NCBI GenBank assembly: GCA_016708125.1 | Contig: JADJGF010000001.1 | Coordinates: 3,742,001 to 3,806,000 of the forward strand | Reading direction: 5' to 3' | Source of the DNA: Ignavibacteriota bacterium | GTDB lineage: Bacteria; Bacteroidota; Ignavibacteria; Ignavibacteriales; Melioribacteraceae | Length of the DNA: 64,000 nucleotides | Shown: piece by piece, positions 8,359 to 16,485 of the stretch | Position numbering within the stretch: the stretch's first letter is position 1 | Layout: every line of letters starts with the position of its first letter | The notes under the pieces: generated by a model | The model's input: the letters and a program-made list of their open reading frames with translations, nothing else | What the model was told of the DNA's origin: nothing | Database searches by the model: none | Translations under genes and position numbers: made by a program

Positions 8359-9243
8359 TCAATATACTTTGATACTATACTTTAATAATTTTTTTGGTAA
8401 ATGATCGTCAAGATTCGAAATGTCACTATCATTGAGTTCAATTAAATTAAAATCATATTTCTTGTAGATTTCTATTTTTGCTTTTTTCCTTTCAGCATAT
8501 TTGGGATCTTCTTCCAATCCCCAGAACTCAATAAAAACTTTACCATTTGGTAAATAAAAGTCAGGGTATAATTCTTCTTCAATTGGTAATTTTCGCTCAT
8601 ATGCATGGGCTAAATTATAATCATACAAAGCGTTATCAATAATAACTTCAGCTCTTGAACGGACAAAATGACCGTCTTTAGTTCTAAATTTAGCTGGGAA
8701 CTTCTCTCTAAAATTATCGTTATTTGATTCTGATAGTACTTTATTTGTTTGCACTGTCGTATGTTCAGGCAATGTAACTTCTTTAAAAACATTATTTAGA
8801 TTTTTGTTGGATAAAATATTATCAGGCCATAATACATATGATCCACCCGATGATTCATGTTCACATTGTTTACCCCCTAAATCTTTACCAAGTCTTGTTA
8901 TTCTCCATCCAGCAATATTTTTTTCTATCCAACCTAATTCTGATAATATCAGATTCAATCGTTGAGATGAAATGTCGAAGTGTTTGCCAATTGTTGTTGC
9001 ATTCAAAAGTTTTGGTTTTTCAAATTCTTGTCCATTGTTGATGGATAAATTCTCAGGCCAAACTATGTATTCTCCAAACTTTGGATTATTTCGCATTTGA
9101 CCGCCTTTTTGTCTCCCAAATTCAGTTAAAACCCACTTTTCGTCTTTTCTTTCCATAAAACCAAGACTTTTAAGTTTATCAAACAATTCACTTGATTTAA
9201 TATCAAGTTCATTTGCAAGTGCAGTAGTTGAAAGATATTCCAT
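8359..9243 (-). CDS. Two winged-helix-like repeats fused to a PD-(D/E)XK-type nuclease domain
   Basis: A 294-residue soluble protein. Residues 3-66 and 78-143 are two related modules: each has a helix-turn-helix-like start (STTALANELDI / NATTIGKHFDI), a strand with W, a G-rich turn and the same closing motif (YIVWPENL / YVLWPDNI). Residues 180-285 look like a restriction-endonuclease-fold nuclease of the kind fused to some UvrD-type helicases: RSRAEVIIDNALYDY (E199), YPDFYLPNG (D228), FIEFWG (E239) and a following lysine-rich helix (K253/K254/K256). The predicted activity is DNA cleavage, with the repeats recognising DNA. It stands alone on the minus strand between the small ORFs and the Fic gene. 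The exact family name is unknown to me. Confidence 0.65.
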   Translation of the reverse strand: MEYLSTTALANELDIKSSELFDKLKSLGFMERKDEKWVLTEFGRQKGGQMRNNPKFGEYIVWPENLSINNGQEFEKPKLLNATTIGKHFDISSQRLNLILSELGWIEKNIAGWRITRLGKDLGGKQCEHESSGGSYVLWPDNILSNKNLNNVFKEVTLPEHTTVQTNKVLSESNNDNFREKFPAKFRTKDGHFVRSRAEVIIDNALYDYNLAHAYERKLPIEEELYPDFYLPNGKVFIEFWGLEEDPKYAERKKAKIEIYKKYDFNLIELNDSDISNLDDHLPKKLLKYSIKVY

Positions 9244-9525
9244 ATTATAATATCCTATTTTAATAATTTATTTTATAAATCATATTTAATATTCAAGCAT
9301 TCAAACAAATTAAATGAATATTTTATCAGATGTCTATTGAAAATTGAATTAATAATTATAGGTTTTTTATAGTCAGTTTGAAATTATTAATATTTTTAAA
9401 ACTATCGAAGTTTTATTTACATAATTTAATTATAAGACTATTTAAATTGTTTTTTTGGGAGAGTTGGATTTTAACACTTTCACAGATTTTACTTGAGGCT
9501 AAACCAGTTGATTTTATTTATTAAA

Positions 9526-10566
9526 CTAGAAGTAAGTATTTACAGCAAATTTGAATTGGTTAATAAAGATTTCTTTATTACTCGAAATATTATTTTGTTC
9601 ATAAAATAAAAGCATAGCCTTTTTATATTCAACAGAATCAACTGTTCTAAAAGAAATGGGACAATATTTATAATTCATCAAAACTGAATTACTAACAATT
9701 CTGGCAGTCCTTTTATTTCCATCAACAAATGGTTGGATGTAAGATATTAAAACTAAAACCAGCAAAGCTTTTTCAAAAACATTTTCTTTATTATTCACTA
9801 GTTCGCACATACTTAATAGAGCTTCAGAAATCTGGAATTCATTGTCTAACGGTCTATAATTTGTCCCGGAAATTCCAACACGTCTTTTTCGAATATTTTT
9901 ATCAACACCAAGTTCTTTTATTAATATACTGTGAATATCTTCAATTTTAGAGACTGATATTGGAATTAAGTAATCAGGATTTTCAATAATAAAATCAATT
10001 GCATCTTTATGGTTTAGAAGCATTACTGCTTCTTCCTTAGATTTACCCGAAGCTGTTTCTTTTTCCTTGAGAAGTCTTTCTGTTTCTAAAAGTGAGTAAG
10101 TATTACCCTCTATTTGAGATGATTTCCAGCTTAAGTCAATTGCAAGCCTTTCAAGTTCTTTTTTATATTCTATTTTTGAAAGTTGAGCTATGTTTTGTTC
10201 GAACTTGTTTTGCAGCAATTCTAATTGTTTAAATTCATCAGTTGTTAATATGCAAGTATCTTTTAGAGTTTCCGGTATAAGACGTAAATTAAAACTTTCC
10301 TTTATATTCCTTTCATCAATATCTTTTTCATAATATTTCTCAATGTCTATTGGAAATAAAAGTTCATAGGTCGGTGATATTAAATATTTGGTAGATTTGC
10401 CTTTTCCCTCTTTTATTAAAAATTTTTCATCAATTAGTTTAGCAAGTATTCTTTTAACTGTTGCATAACTTATTTTTGTCTGAATTCCTTCAAAAATATC
10501 TTTAGAAGAAATTTCGATTCCATTTTTAATGTATTCAAGTATTTCTAATTCTTTTTTATCAGTCAT
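9526..10566 (-). CDS. Fic family protein with N-terminal winged helix and Gln in place of the motif His
   Basis: 346 residues. Residues 1-65 form a winged-helix DNA-binding-like domain (ISYATVKRILAKLIDEKFLI). Residues 140-340 are a Fic fold. The auto-inhibitory motif S149-x-x-x-E153-G154 precedes the core, as in class II Fic proteins. The active-site loop reads IQPFVDGNKRTAR (Q278-R289), so the catalytic histidine of HPFxDGN(G/K)R is glutamine, while D282, G283, N284 and R286 are kept. Fic enzymes usually transfer AMP to a target hydroxyl, and the His acts as the base. This protein may have lost or changed that activity, or belongs to a subfamily with Gln. The winged helix suggests autoregulation or DNA binding. 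Confidence 0.85.
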   Translation of the reverse strand: MTDKKELEILEYIKNGIEISSKDIFEGIQTKISYATVKRILAKLIDEKFLIKEGKGKSTKYLISPTYELLFPIDIEKYYEKDIDERNIKESFNLRLIPETLKDTCILTTDEFKQLELLQNKFEQNIAQLSKIEYKKELERLAIDLSWKSSQIEGNTYSLLETERLLKEKETASGKSKEEAVMLLNHKDAIDFIIENPDYLIPISVSKIEDIHSILIKELGVDKNIRKRRVGISGTNYRPLDNEFQISEALLSMCELVNNKENVFEKALLVLVLISYIQPFVDGNKRTARIVSNSVLMNYKYCPISFRTVDSVEYKKAMLLFYEQNNISSNKEIFINQFKFAVNTYF

Positions 10567-10725
10567 TGAGTTTTATTTTATAGCTCATAATTGTATAGAT
10601 TATAGCTAAAATAAGTACGAATATGAGCTTTATTTATATTCCGAATGAGCTACATTATTTTATTTACCTCAATAATACTAAAAAACTAAATATTTATAAA
10701 TATATTAATTTGAAATTCATTCTCA

Positions 10726-12103
10726 ACGAATTGACTCACAATTAAAGTAACCGAAGTTAATTAGGAAAACAATACGTTGCCTCATAATATAAGTAACCGA
10801 AAAAAGCGGAAATATTATGAGCAAAAAGTCGAAACAAGAGTATATTGCAGCTATACGAGCAAGATATTTAAGTTCAAATAAGGCAGAAAAACAGAAACTT
10901 CTTTATGAAATATGCACTACTTGTGGATATAATAGAAAATATATAATAAGGGTATTGAATAAAAAAGAAATAAAAGGAACCCCAAAGAAAAAAGCCGGCA
11001 GAAAGAAAAAATTTGCTCACAATGAGATAATAGCAGCATTAAAGAATATTTGGAAATCAACTAATCTTATTTGCTCAAAAAGATTAAAATATGCAATACC
11101 ACTATGGCTTCCATTTTATGAGGGAGAACTAACAGAAGAAAATAGAAAACTTCTTCTCAGAATTTCACCAGCAACAATAGACCGACTCTTAAAACCGATT
11201 AGGAATAAATTTAAGAAAAAGGATTATCAACAACCAAACCGGGTTCTTTAATCAAAAACAAATTCCAATAAAAACAAACCAGTGGGATGAGAGTTCCCCG
11301 GGATTTATTGAAGCAGATACCGTAGCTCATTGTGGAGACTCGATTACTGGTAGTTTTGTCTATACAGTTAACACTGTTGATATTGCCTCCGGATGGACTG
11401 AAGCACGTGCTATATGGGGCAAAGGACAACAAGGAACTTTTAAGGCTATTGAATCTATTGAGAATTCTCTCCCTTTCAAAGTTCTTGGTTTTGATTCTGA
11501 TAACGGTGGTGAATTTCTTAACTGGCATCTATTGGCTTACTTCACGAAACGTAAACAACCGGTTGACTATACTCGTTCACGAGCTTATATGAAAAACGAT
11601 AATGTACATATTGAAGGTAAAAATTGGACTCACATCAGGCAATATTTTGGTTATCATCGCTTCGATAATATTAAAATTGTTGAGCTGATGAATGATATTT
11701 TTACTAATGAATGGTCTTTGTTTTTTAACTTCTTTATTCCTTCTTCTAAAATTATTTCCAAAGTTCGCGATGGCTCTCAAGTTATCAAAAAACACGATCA
11801 GCCTAAAACCCCTTTTCAAAGAATTTTAGACTCTACGGTTGTCTCTAAGAAAACTAAAATCCTCTTGACAAATAAACACACAAAATTAAATCCCTTTTTG
11901 CTACAAAACTCAATCTCTCGTAAAATAAATGAAATCTTGAAGTTGATTTGACGTTATCAACATATTAACAAAGAAAGAAAAAAAGTAGCAAAAAAAGAAA
12001 GAAACAATTATTATTACTTTTTATTATCTATTTGGAATTTTTATGAACTCTTTTTTCAACATTTTTTCTTTACCATAGTTACCTTTTATTTTGAGGCAAC
12101 TGG
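10726..12103 (+). mobile_element. Insertion sequence, right copy (inverted relative to 4215-5593)
   Basis: Almost identical to the reverse complement of the left copy, which points to recent duplication. The left end shows the outer terminal motif at 10726-10754 and the inner motif at about 10774-10800. The right end is the complement of AGTTGCCTCAAAATAAAAGG at 12081-12103. The two copies lie 5.1 kb apart in opposite orientation, forming a composite-transposon-like or inversion-prone arrangement. No target duplication was found around this copy or around the outer edges of the pair. It ends 86 bases from the T9SS gene at 12190. Confidence 0.9.
10817..11951 (+). pseudogene. Transposase of the right IS copy, frameshifted
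   Basis: The first part (10817-11251) is intact and ends in the wrong frame at KKKDYQQPNRVL. Shifting by -1 at the A5 run near 11215 gives the expected KGLSTTKPGSLIK. A second -1 shift at the A5 run near 11252 gives KQIPIKTNQWDE and then the DDE core with EADTVAHCGDS, DSDNGGEFLN and HIEGKNW. The left copy has A6 at the second site and is in frame there, so that lesion is private to this copy. The A5 at the first site is shared and may be an old lesion or a programmed frameshift. A repaired protein would be about 378 residues. Confidence 0.85.
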
Positions 12104-12189
12104 GCATTTAATTAAACCTCTTTATTAACCATTTACACAAAACTTTTTACACTACCAATTAATTTCGGAGTTTTTTGTGTCAATTCTTG

Positions 12190-14047
12190 CTACTTTAAAA
12201 ATATTAACTTTTTAGTATCTCTAAATTCACCTGCAGTTATTCTATAGAAATAAATTCCACTTGATAAATTTATTCCAGAATATTCGATAGTATAACCTCC
12301 AGCATTTTGATTCTTGTTAATTATTGTTTCTATTTCCTTACCAAGTTGATTATAAATTACAATTCTAACATTTGTTGATTTTGGCAAATCATATTTAATT
12401 GAAGTACTTGGATTAAATGGGTTCGGATAATTTTGATATAAATAAAAAGTCTTAGGTACAATTTTAGCCTCATTTGCTATCTGTTTTGCTAGTCCATTAA
12501 TTAGATCGTTAAGTAAGTCAATGCTTTGTATTATTAAAGTATAAATTTGATTTTGACTCTCGCAGTCAGTAATCCAGTCATTTTTATCTGGAGTGCCGGA
12601 ATTAGCACATCCATCAGTTTTTTTCAGTAGATCATTTGTAAGTTGATTTTCAGCATCAACATAATTGCCCTGATCAACTTTCAGCAGAATTGTATTTAAT
12701 TTATTTGTTAGAGTATTTGCCATATTCGAATTCTTTAGACTTTCAAGTGGCAATTGATTAATGGTTTGTATTCCTTCCTGTAAAGTTTCACTTACTACTG
12801 TTAACCTTGATAAAACGGATACAGTAATACTAGAAGGATCACTTTCCAACTCACCATCGTTAACAATTAATGTAATTACATATTCTCCAACCATATCTGG
12901 TACAAAAGTTGGGTTAATAATATTTTGTGCATCGATTAAGCTTTCACTTCCCTCCGGTTTTGACGCAATAGACCAAATATAATTAAGGATATCATTATTC
13001 TCATCGGAGCTTGAACTCCCATCTAAATACACAATTTCAGTTGTTAAGTATGATTGGTTATTACCAGCATCGGCTAGTGGTTTCACATTATTAAAGCTTA
13101 TTACAATTTGATCAGAATTACTGGAAGTCCATGAATCATTGACGATAAGTTCTATCTTATATTCGCCATACACATCAACAATAAATTCAGGAGTAGATAT
13201 ATTTTGATTATTAAGAACGGCATTGCTCCCAGCTGGTTTTTCTATAATATTCCAGTAATATGTTATTGGATCTCCATCATCATCCCAACTTTGAGTCCCA
13301 TCTAACTGTATAATAGAACCAATGATCAGAACAGCTTGATCTGGGCCAGCATCAGAAACAGGTGGTGAATTAATAGTACTAATTTGTACTTGAGCAGGTT
13401 CACTACTCAAACCAAGATTATCTGCCACAACAAGTTCAATGATATAATTACCAGGTTGATCCACAGTAAAGGTAGGGCTAACTGTTGTAGGATCAGATAA
13501 TATCGCTAAACTGGTTTGTGGTTTTGATACTATTTCCCATAAATAGGTTAACGGATAATTCCCGTCTGAATCTAAACTGTAACTTCCATCAAGATTTACA
13601 ATACTTCCTGCATGTACTGTTTGAGCATCTCCTGCATTTGCTATTGGTGGATGATTTATAGGATTTTCAGTTATCCAAGGATCAAAATAAACTTCACCCA
13701 TACTTCCTTCCTCATTATCATATATATGAGCATCAATTTCTAATGCTGTTTGATAATCCCAAATATTATTATATGCATTTACGGTGTATCCTGTATTATT
13801 ATAAACTTGAAAATTGCCATTATCATTATTACGAATTGTGTTATTGCCTTGATCGGAGATATCATTTCTACCAAGATCTACCAAATTTCCATATTTTATA
13901 TAAATTCCGTAACTTTTATTATTTTCAATTATGTTACCACGTAATTTAGTATTAATCGTCTGTGTTCCTCCTGTTTGAATTCCATTTTGATTTGCAGAAC
14001 AAATATTATTTAAAACTTGATTATTTTTTGATCCACCCCAAAGTTGA
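12190..14047 (-). pseudogene. C-terminal part of a secreted beta-helix/PKD/T9SS protein, split by the Mu-like element
   Basis: This is the downstream portion of a gene whose front lies at 29655-30217. The first stretch (from QLWGGSKNNQVLNNI) continues a right-handed parallel beta-helix. It is followed by three PKD-like domains of about 90 residues, each opening with PPIANAG/PPVSDAG/KPLADAG and containing LDGSxSxD, then a linker with a CANSGTPDKNDWITDC loop. The T9SS type A sorting domain begins YLYQNYPNPFNPSTSIKYDL and ends GEFRDTKKLIFLK. On its own it has no upstream ATG; the only starts in frame are internal TTG/GTG codons. Joined to the other part across one TATAGTT copy, the frame is exactly continuous (2421 bases). 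The product would have been exported and anchored or released at the cell surface. Confidence 0.92.
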
Positions 14048-14054
14048 TATAGTT
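14048..14054. repeat. Target-site duplication, left copy (TATAGTT)
   Basis: Seven bases repeated at 29655-29661 in the same orientation. Keeping one copy restores the interrupted gene (…GIQLYQLWGG…) in frame. Mu makes 5-bp duplications, so two of the seven bases may be chance or belong to the element. Confidence 0.88.
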
Positions 14055-14230
14055 CTTTGTGTATTTTGAGAGTATTTTAATTTACATTCAAAACGCTGTA
14101 AGTTATTGATATTACTTATTTTAGAGTAGTTTTAGCATTGAAAGAGGTTTGGTTGCATTTTTACAAAAACTACTAAAAAATTACACTGTATTGCACCTCT
14201 TTTAACGGCAATTAAACACTCTTAAAATTG
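14055..14230. repeat. Left-end repeats, candidate transposase binding sites (attL-like)
   Basis: Three related 20-mers can be seen: GTATTTTGAGAGTATTTTAA at 14061-14080, TTATTTTAGAGTAGTTTTAG at 14116-14135, and the inverted ATTAAACACTCTTAAAATTG at 14211-14230. A fourth, weaker inverted match lies near 14164-14183. Mu attL also has several spaced MuA sites within about 180 bp of the end. The pattern is direct from the sequence; the binding role is inferred. Confidence 0.6.
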
Positions 14231-14259
14231 CGTTTTTATTTCATAATCTAAACATTTCT

Positions 14260-14273
14260 GTACGAAATAGTAC
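14260..14273. promoter_or_regulatory. GTACGAAATAGTAC dyad, copy 1
   Basis: A 14-mer with GTAC half-sites separated by six bases. An identical 14-mer lies at 15337-15350, so the two copies flank the repressor/Cro-like region. It is a candidate regulator binding site. Confidence 0.45.
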
Positions 14274-14301
14274 AAAAAAGAAAATTTTTTAATTTTGTTT
14301 A

Positions 14302-14440
14302 AGTAGCCAAAAAAGTAGCTAATTTTTAAAAGTTGGCTACTTTTTATAACTTATTGAAATAAAACAATATACAGCGTTTTTAATTTGTGCATATATAAAA
14401 AAGTTGGCTACTTAGAAAACTATAATTTTAGCTACTTTTT
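14302..14440. repeat. Cluster of AGTAGC(C/T) iterons
   Basis: Five copies of a short motif occur in 140 bases: AAGTAGCCA (14302), AAGTAGCTA (14314), and in inverse orientation TGGCTACTT at about 14335 and 14405 and AGCTACTTT at about 14430. They lie between the left end and the repressor gene's 3' end. They may be operator or enhancer sites, or a second class of transposase or host-factor sites. The rest of 14231-14511 has no ORF I can support. Confidence 0.5.
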
Positions 14441-14511
14441 GATGCAATTTGAACAATAAAATTTTCTATTTTTGAGATCATTTAACCAATTATGAAAATT
14501 ATTCTTGAAAA

Positions 14512-15069
14512 TTATGAGGATATTTCTTTTAACTTATTTTTTAAGATCTCAGCTAGTCTTTTTTCATTAAACTCTTCTATTATTTTTTCCCTTTGTGGAT
14601 CTGTATCGTAACCTAATAAATATTCTATTTTGACATTAGCAATCTTACTTAAGATTACTAAATCTTCAGGTGTTAAATTATTTGTTAAAGACCAAGTATT
14701 TAATAAATGTAAAATTGTACTTTTTAACCAATAGTCCCCTATTTTTTCTTCATCTGCAAATTCATAGTAAAAATTTAATTTTTTAAGTTTTTCAATCTCA
14801 TTATTTACTCTTTGGTAAATTTTACCAGTTTTTTGAAAAAATCGGTTTTCTTTTCCTGATATTAACCATTCAATATCGCATCCCCAAAAATATAATTTTG
14901 AAAGAAATTCAGTACCTGGTAAGGAACGTCCATTTATATAATTGCTACTTATATTTTTTCCTGTTGTTCCAAGTGCATCTGCCCCGGATTCAATAGTACC
15001 AAATCTAGTTTTTAAGAATAGTTTTAGCCTTTTTCCAAATTCTTTTTTGTTAATATCAAGCATATTCAA
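14512..15069 (-). CDS. Phage-type repressor with N-terminal XRE-like helix-turn-helix
   Basis: 185 residues. The first 70 resemble phage CI/HTH-XRE repressors (FGKRLKLFLKTRFGTIESGA then DALGTTGKNISSNYINGRSL, with the LPGTEFLSKLYFWGCDIEWL segment typical of such repressors). The C-terminal part (about 90-185) is helical and would be the oligomerisation or effector domain; no LexA-type protease motif is evident. It is transcribed leftward, away from the Cro/Ner-like gene, as is the c repressor of Mu. The 100-base divergent spacer holds two palindromes. ATG codons at residues 1 and 3 are both possible starts. The role as lysogenic repressor is inferred from position and fold. Confidence 0.75.
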   Translation of the reverse strand: MNMLDINKKEFGKRLKLFLKTRFGTIESGADALGTTGKNISSNYINGRSLPGTEFLSKLYFWGCDIEWLISGKENRFFQKTGKIYQRVNNEIEKLKKLNFYYEFADEEKIGDYWLKSTILHLLNTWSLTNNLTPEDLVILSKIANVKIEYLLGYDTDPQREKIIEEFNEKRLAEILKNKLKEISS

Positions 15070-15090
15070 AATTATTATTGTGATTTTAAA

Positions 15091-15131
15091 GTAAAATAAA
15101 TATTTTACTTGCTAAATACTGTGAATTCACA
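15091..15131. promoter_or_regulatory. Divergent operator region with two perfect palindromes
   Basis: GTAAAATAAATATTTTAC (15091-15108) and TGTGAATTCACA (15120-15131) are exact dyads between the leftward repressor and the rightward Cro/Ner-like gene. They are natural candidates for repressor operators controlling both promoters. Confidence 0.55.
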
Positions 15132-15170
15132 TATATTGTGGACAATTGTATTATTTACTTTTATAAAATT

Positions 15171-15347
15171 ATGTCATCTTTTATTAAATACAAAAAATTG
15201 CTAAACCAAGCTGAAATAGCTAGACAAATAGGCATTTCAAAATCTTATCTAAACCAAATCATACTTGGTACAAAAAAAAGTGAAAAGTATGAAAAAGAAA
15301 TTGAAAAAATTATTAAAGAACTAGCAATGAAACAAAGTACGAAATAG
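15171..15347 (+). CDS. Small Cro/Ner-like HTH regulator, 58 aa
   Basis: From the ATG at 15171 the protein begins MSSFIKYKKLLNQAEIARQI and contains an HTH_3-like helix-turn-helix (AEIARQIGISKSYLNQIILG). An upstream in-frame GTG at 15138 would add 11 hydrophobic residues that do not fit the family, so ATG 15171 is preferred; no clear Shine-Dalgarno precedes either. Position and size match Ner/Cro of Mu-like phages, which shut down early transcription. The dyad GTACGAAATAGTAC overlaps its last codons and the stop region (15337-15350). Confidence 0.65.
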   Translation: MSSFIKYKKLLNQAEIARQIGISKSYLNQIILGTKKSEKYEKEIEKIIKELAMKQSTK

Positions 15348-15350
15348 TAC
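15337..15350. promoter_or_regulatory. GTACGAAATAGTAC dyad, copy 2
   Basis: Identical to the 14-mer at 14260-14273. It overlaps the end of the Cro/Ner-like gene and lies about 50 bases before the next gene, a plausible operator position. Confidence 0.45.
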
Positions 15351-15398
15351 ACAAACAAATATAGTATTGAAATTATTTATTTGAAATAGAAAGAAAAA

Positions 15399-16097
15399 AT
15401 GAATACAAAAAAGAATGAAAAATATTCAATTGATAACAAAACAAAAGAAGTTATCATTTTATCAATTGCTGAAAATTCAAAAGAAATAAATTCTATAAAA
15501 GAATTTAATGCTAAGAAAATATTCGTTGAAAAGCTATTAAACGACTGTTTATATAAGTTAAATAAAGTTGAAGAAACTGAAATATTAACTTACGAAAATG
15601 TTTTAAAGAAAAAATATTTACCTGATATTGAAACAATATTTTTATCCGCTAATAACCTTGAGACAGTAGATAAATTATGCAAATATGGAGTTTATAATTT
15701 TAGGTACAATTCGCATAATGAAAGGATTATTAAAACAACTTCCGTTTTAGAAAATTTAGATGAAAATCAAAAATTAAAATTAAGAAAAGAATTGTCACCA
15801 AGTGAATATAATGAAGAAAATATTTTTACAGATAAAAATATTATTGAAGTTTTAGATTCATTTCCAAATGCAACTGAAAAGCAAAAGATAAAATTCATCA
15901 ATAGAATACAATGTCTAAAGGCATCAATTAAAATACGTGATACTGATTTATATGCATTTGCACCTAAATGGAATAAAACAAAACCTGATAAAAAAATGGC
16001 AGCTCAAACTATTATAAAATATAGAAATCTGTTAAAAAAAGTGAATAATCTCAAAGTCCTTATAGGGAAATATCCAACTATAAAAAATAGGAGTTAA
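15399..16097 (+). CDS. Unknown early protein of the Mu-like element, 232 aa
   Basis: A lysine- and asparagine-rich soluble protein with no signal peptide or membrane segment. I do not recognise a domain. It starts at an ATG 51 bases after the Cro/Ner-like gene and is followed two bases later by the next small gene, so it belongs to the rightward early operon that leads to the transposase. Predicted secondary structure is mainly helical with a predicted coiled tail. In Mu this interval holds small early genes of unclear function. Confidence 0.6.
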   Translation: MNTKKNEKYSIDNKTKEVIILSIAENSKEINSIKEFNAKKIFVEKLLNDCLYKLNKVEETEILTYENVLKKKYLPDIETIFLSANNLETVDKLCKYGVYNFRYNSHNERIIKTTSVLENLDENQKLKLRKELSPSEYNEENIFTDKNIIEVLDSFPNATEKQKIKFINRIQCLKASIKIRDTDLYAFAPKWNKTKPDKKMAAQTIIKYRNLLKKVNNLKVLIGKYPTIKNRS

Positions 16098-16099
16098 AA

Positions 16100-16363
16100 A
16101 TGCCAGGATTTGATTTAAATACAAAGATAGATTGGAAAAAAAAAATAAATAGTGCTTTAAAAAGAAGAGGATTAAAATCTTGGTCAGATGATTGGGAAGT
16201 GCATGGGAATTGTCATATTGGATATAATGAATTTGTTGGTATGGCACAATATATAGAACAAGATAATCAAGTTGAACAATCCCCAATTGAAGTTATGATA
16301 ACAGCACACGCTGTTTATGAACGTCTTTTATCCGGTGGATTGGAAAAAATAGAAACAACTTAA
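16100..16363 (+). CDS. Small unknown protein, 87 aa
   Basis: It starts MPGFDLNTKIDWKKKINSAL with GGAGTTAAAA just upstream, and follows the preceding gene directly. No family is recognised. The middle contains W-x-D-D-W and a histidine/glycine stretch (VHGNCHIGYNEF). The gap to the transposase (16364-16485) includes a short dyad, GAACTTGAAAAAGTTC near 16409, which could be regulatory. Confidence 0.6.
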   Translation: MPGFDLNTKIDWKKKINSALKRRGLKSWSDDWEVHGNCHIGYNEFVGMAQYIEQDNQVEQSPIEVMITAHAVYERLLSGGLEKIETT

Positions 16364-16485
16364 AATAGAATTTTTGGAGTAAAATTTAGGTTTACGGCTT
16401 TTAGGGAGAATGAACTTGAAAAAGTTCTAATTGGCTTTGTTAGGAGTTCAATTTACATATTGTTTTAATAAAGAGTAAAACTTAA

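Noticed and set aside
12190..13884. Treating the T9SS fragment from TTG 13884 as a complete gene
   Set aside because: Homologous beta-helix sequence continues upstream of that codon to the target duplication, and the signal peptide lies at 30217, so it is a split gene.
14302..14440. The AGTAGC repeats as a CRISPR array
   Set aside because: The units are only 7-9 bases, in both orientations and unevenly spaced. No cas genes are present in the window.
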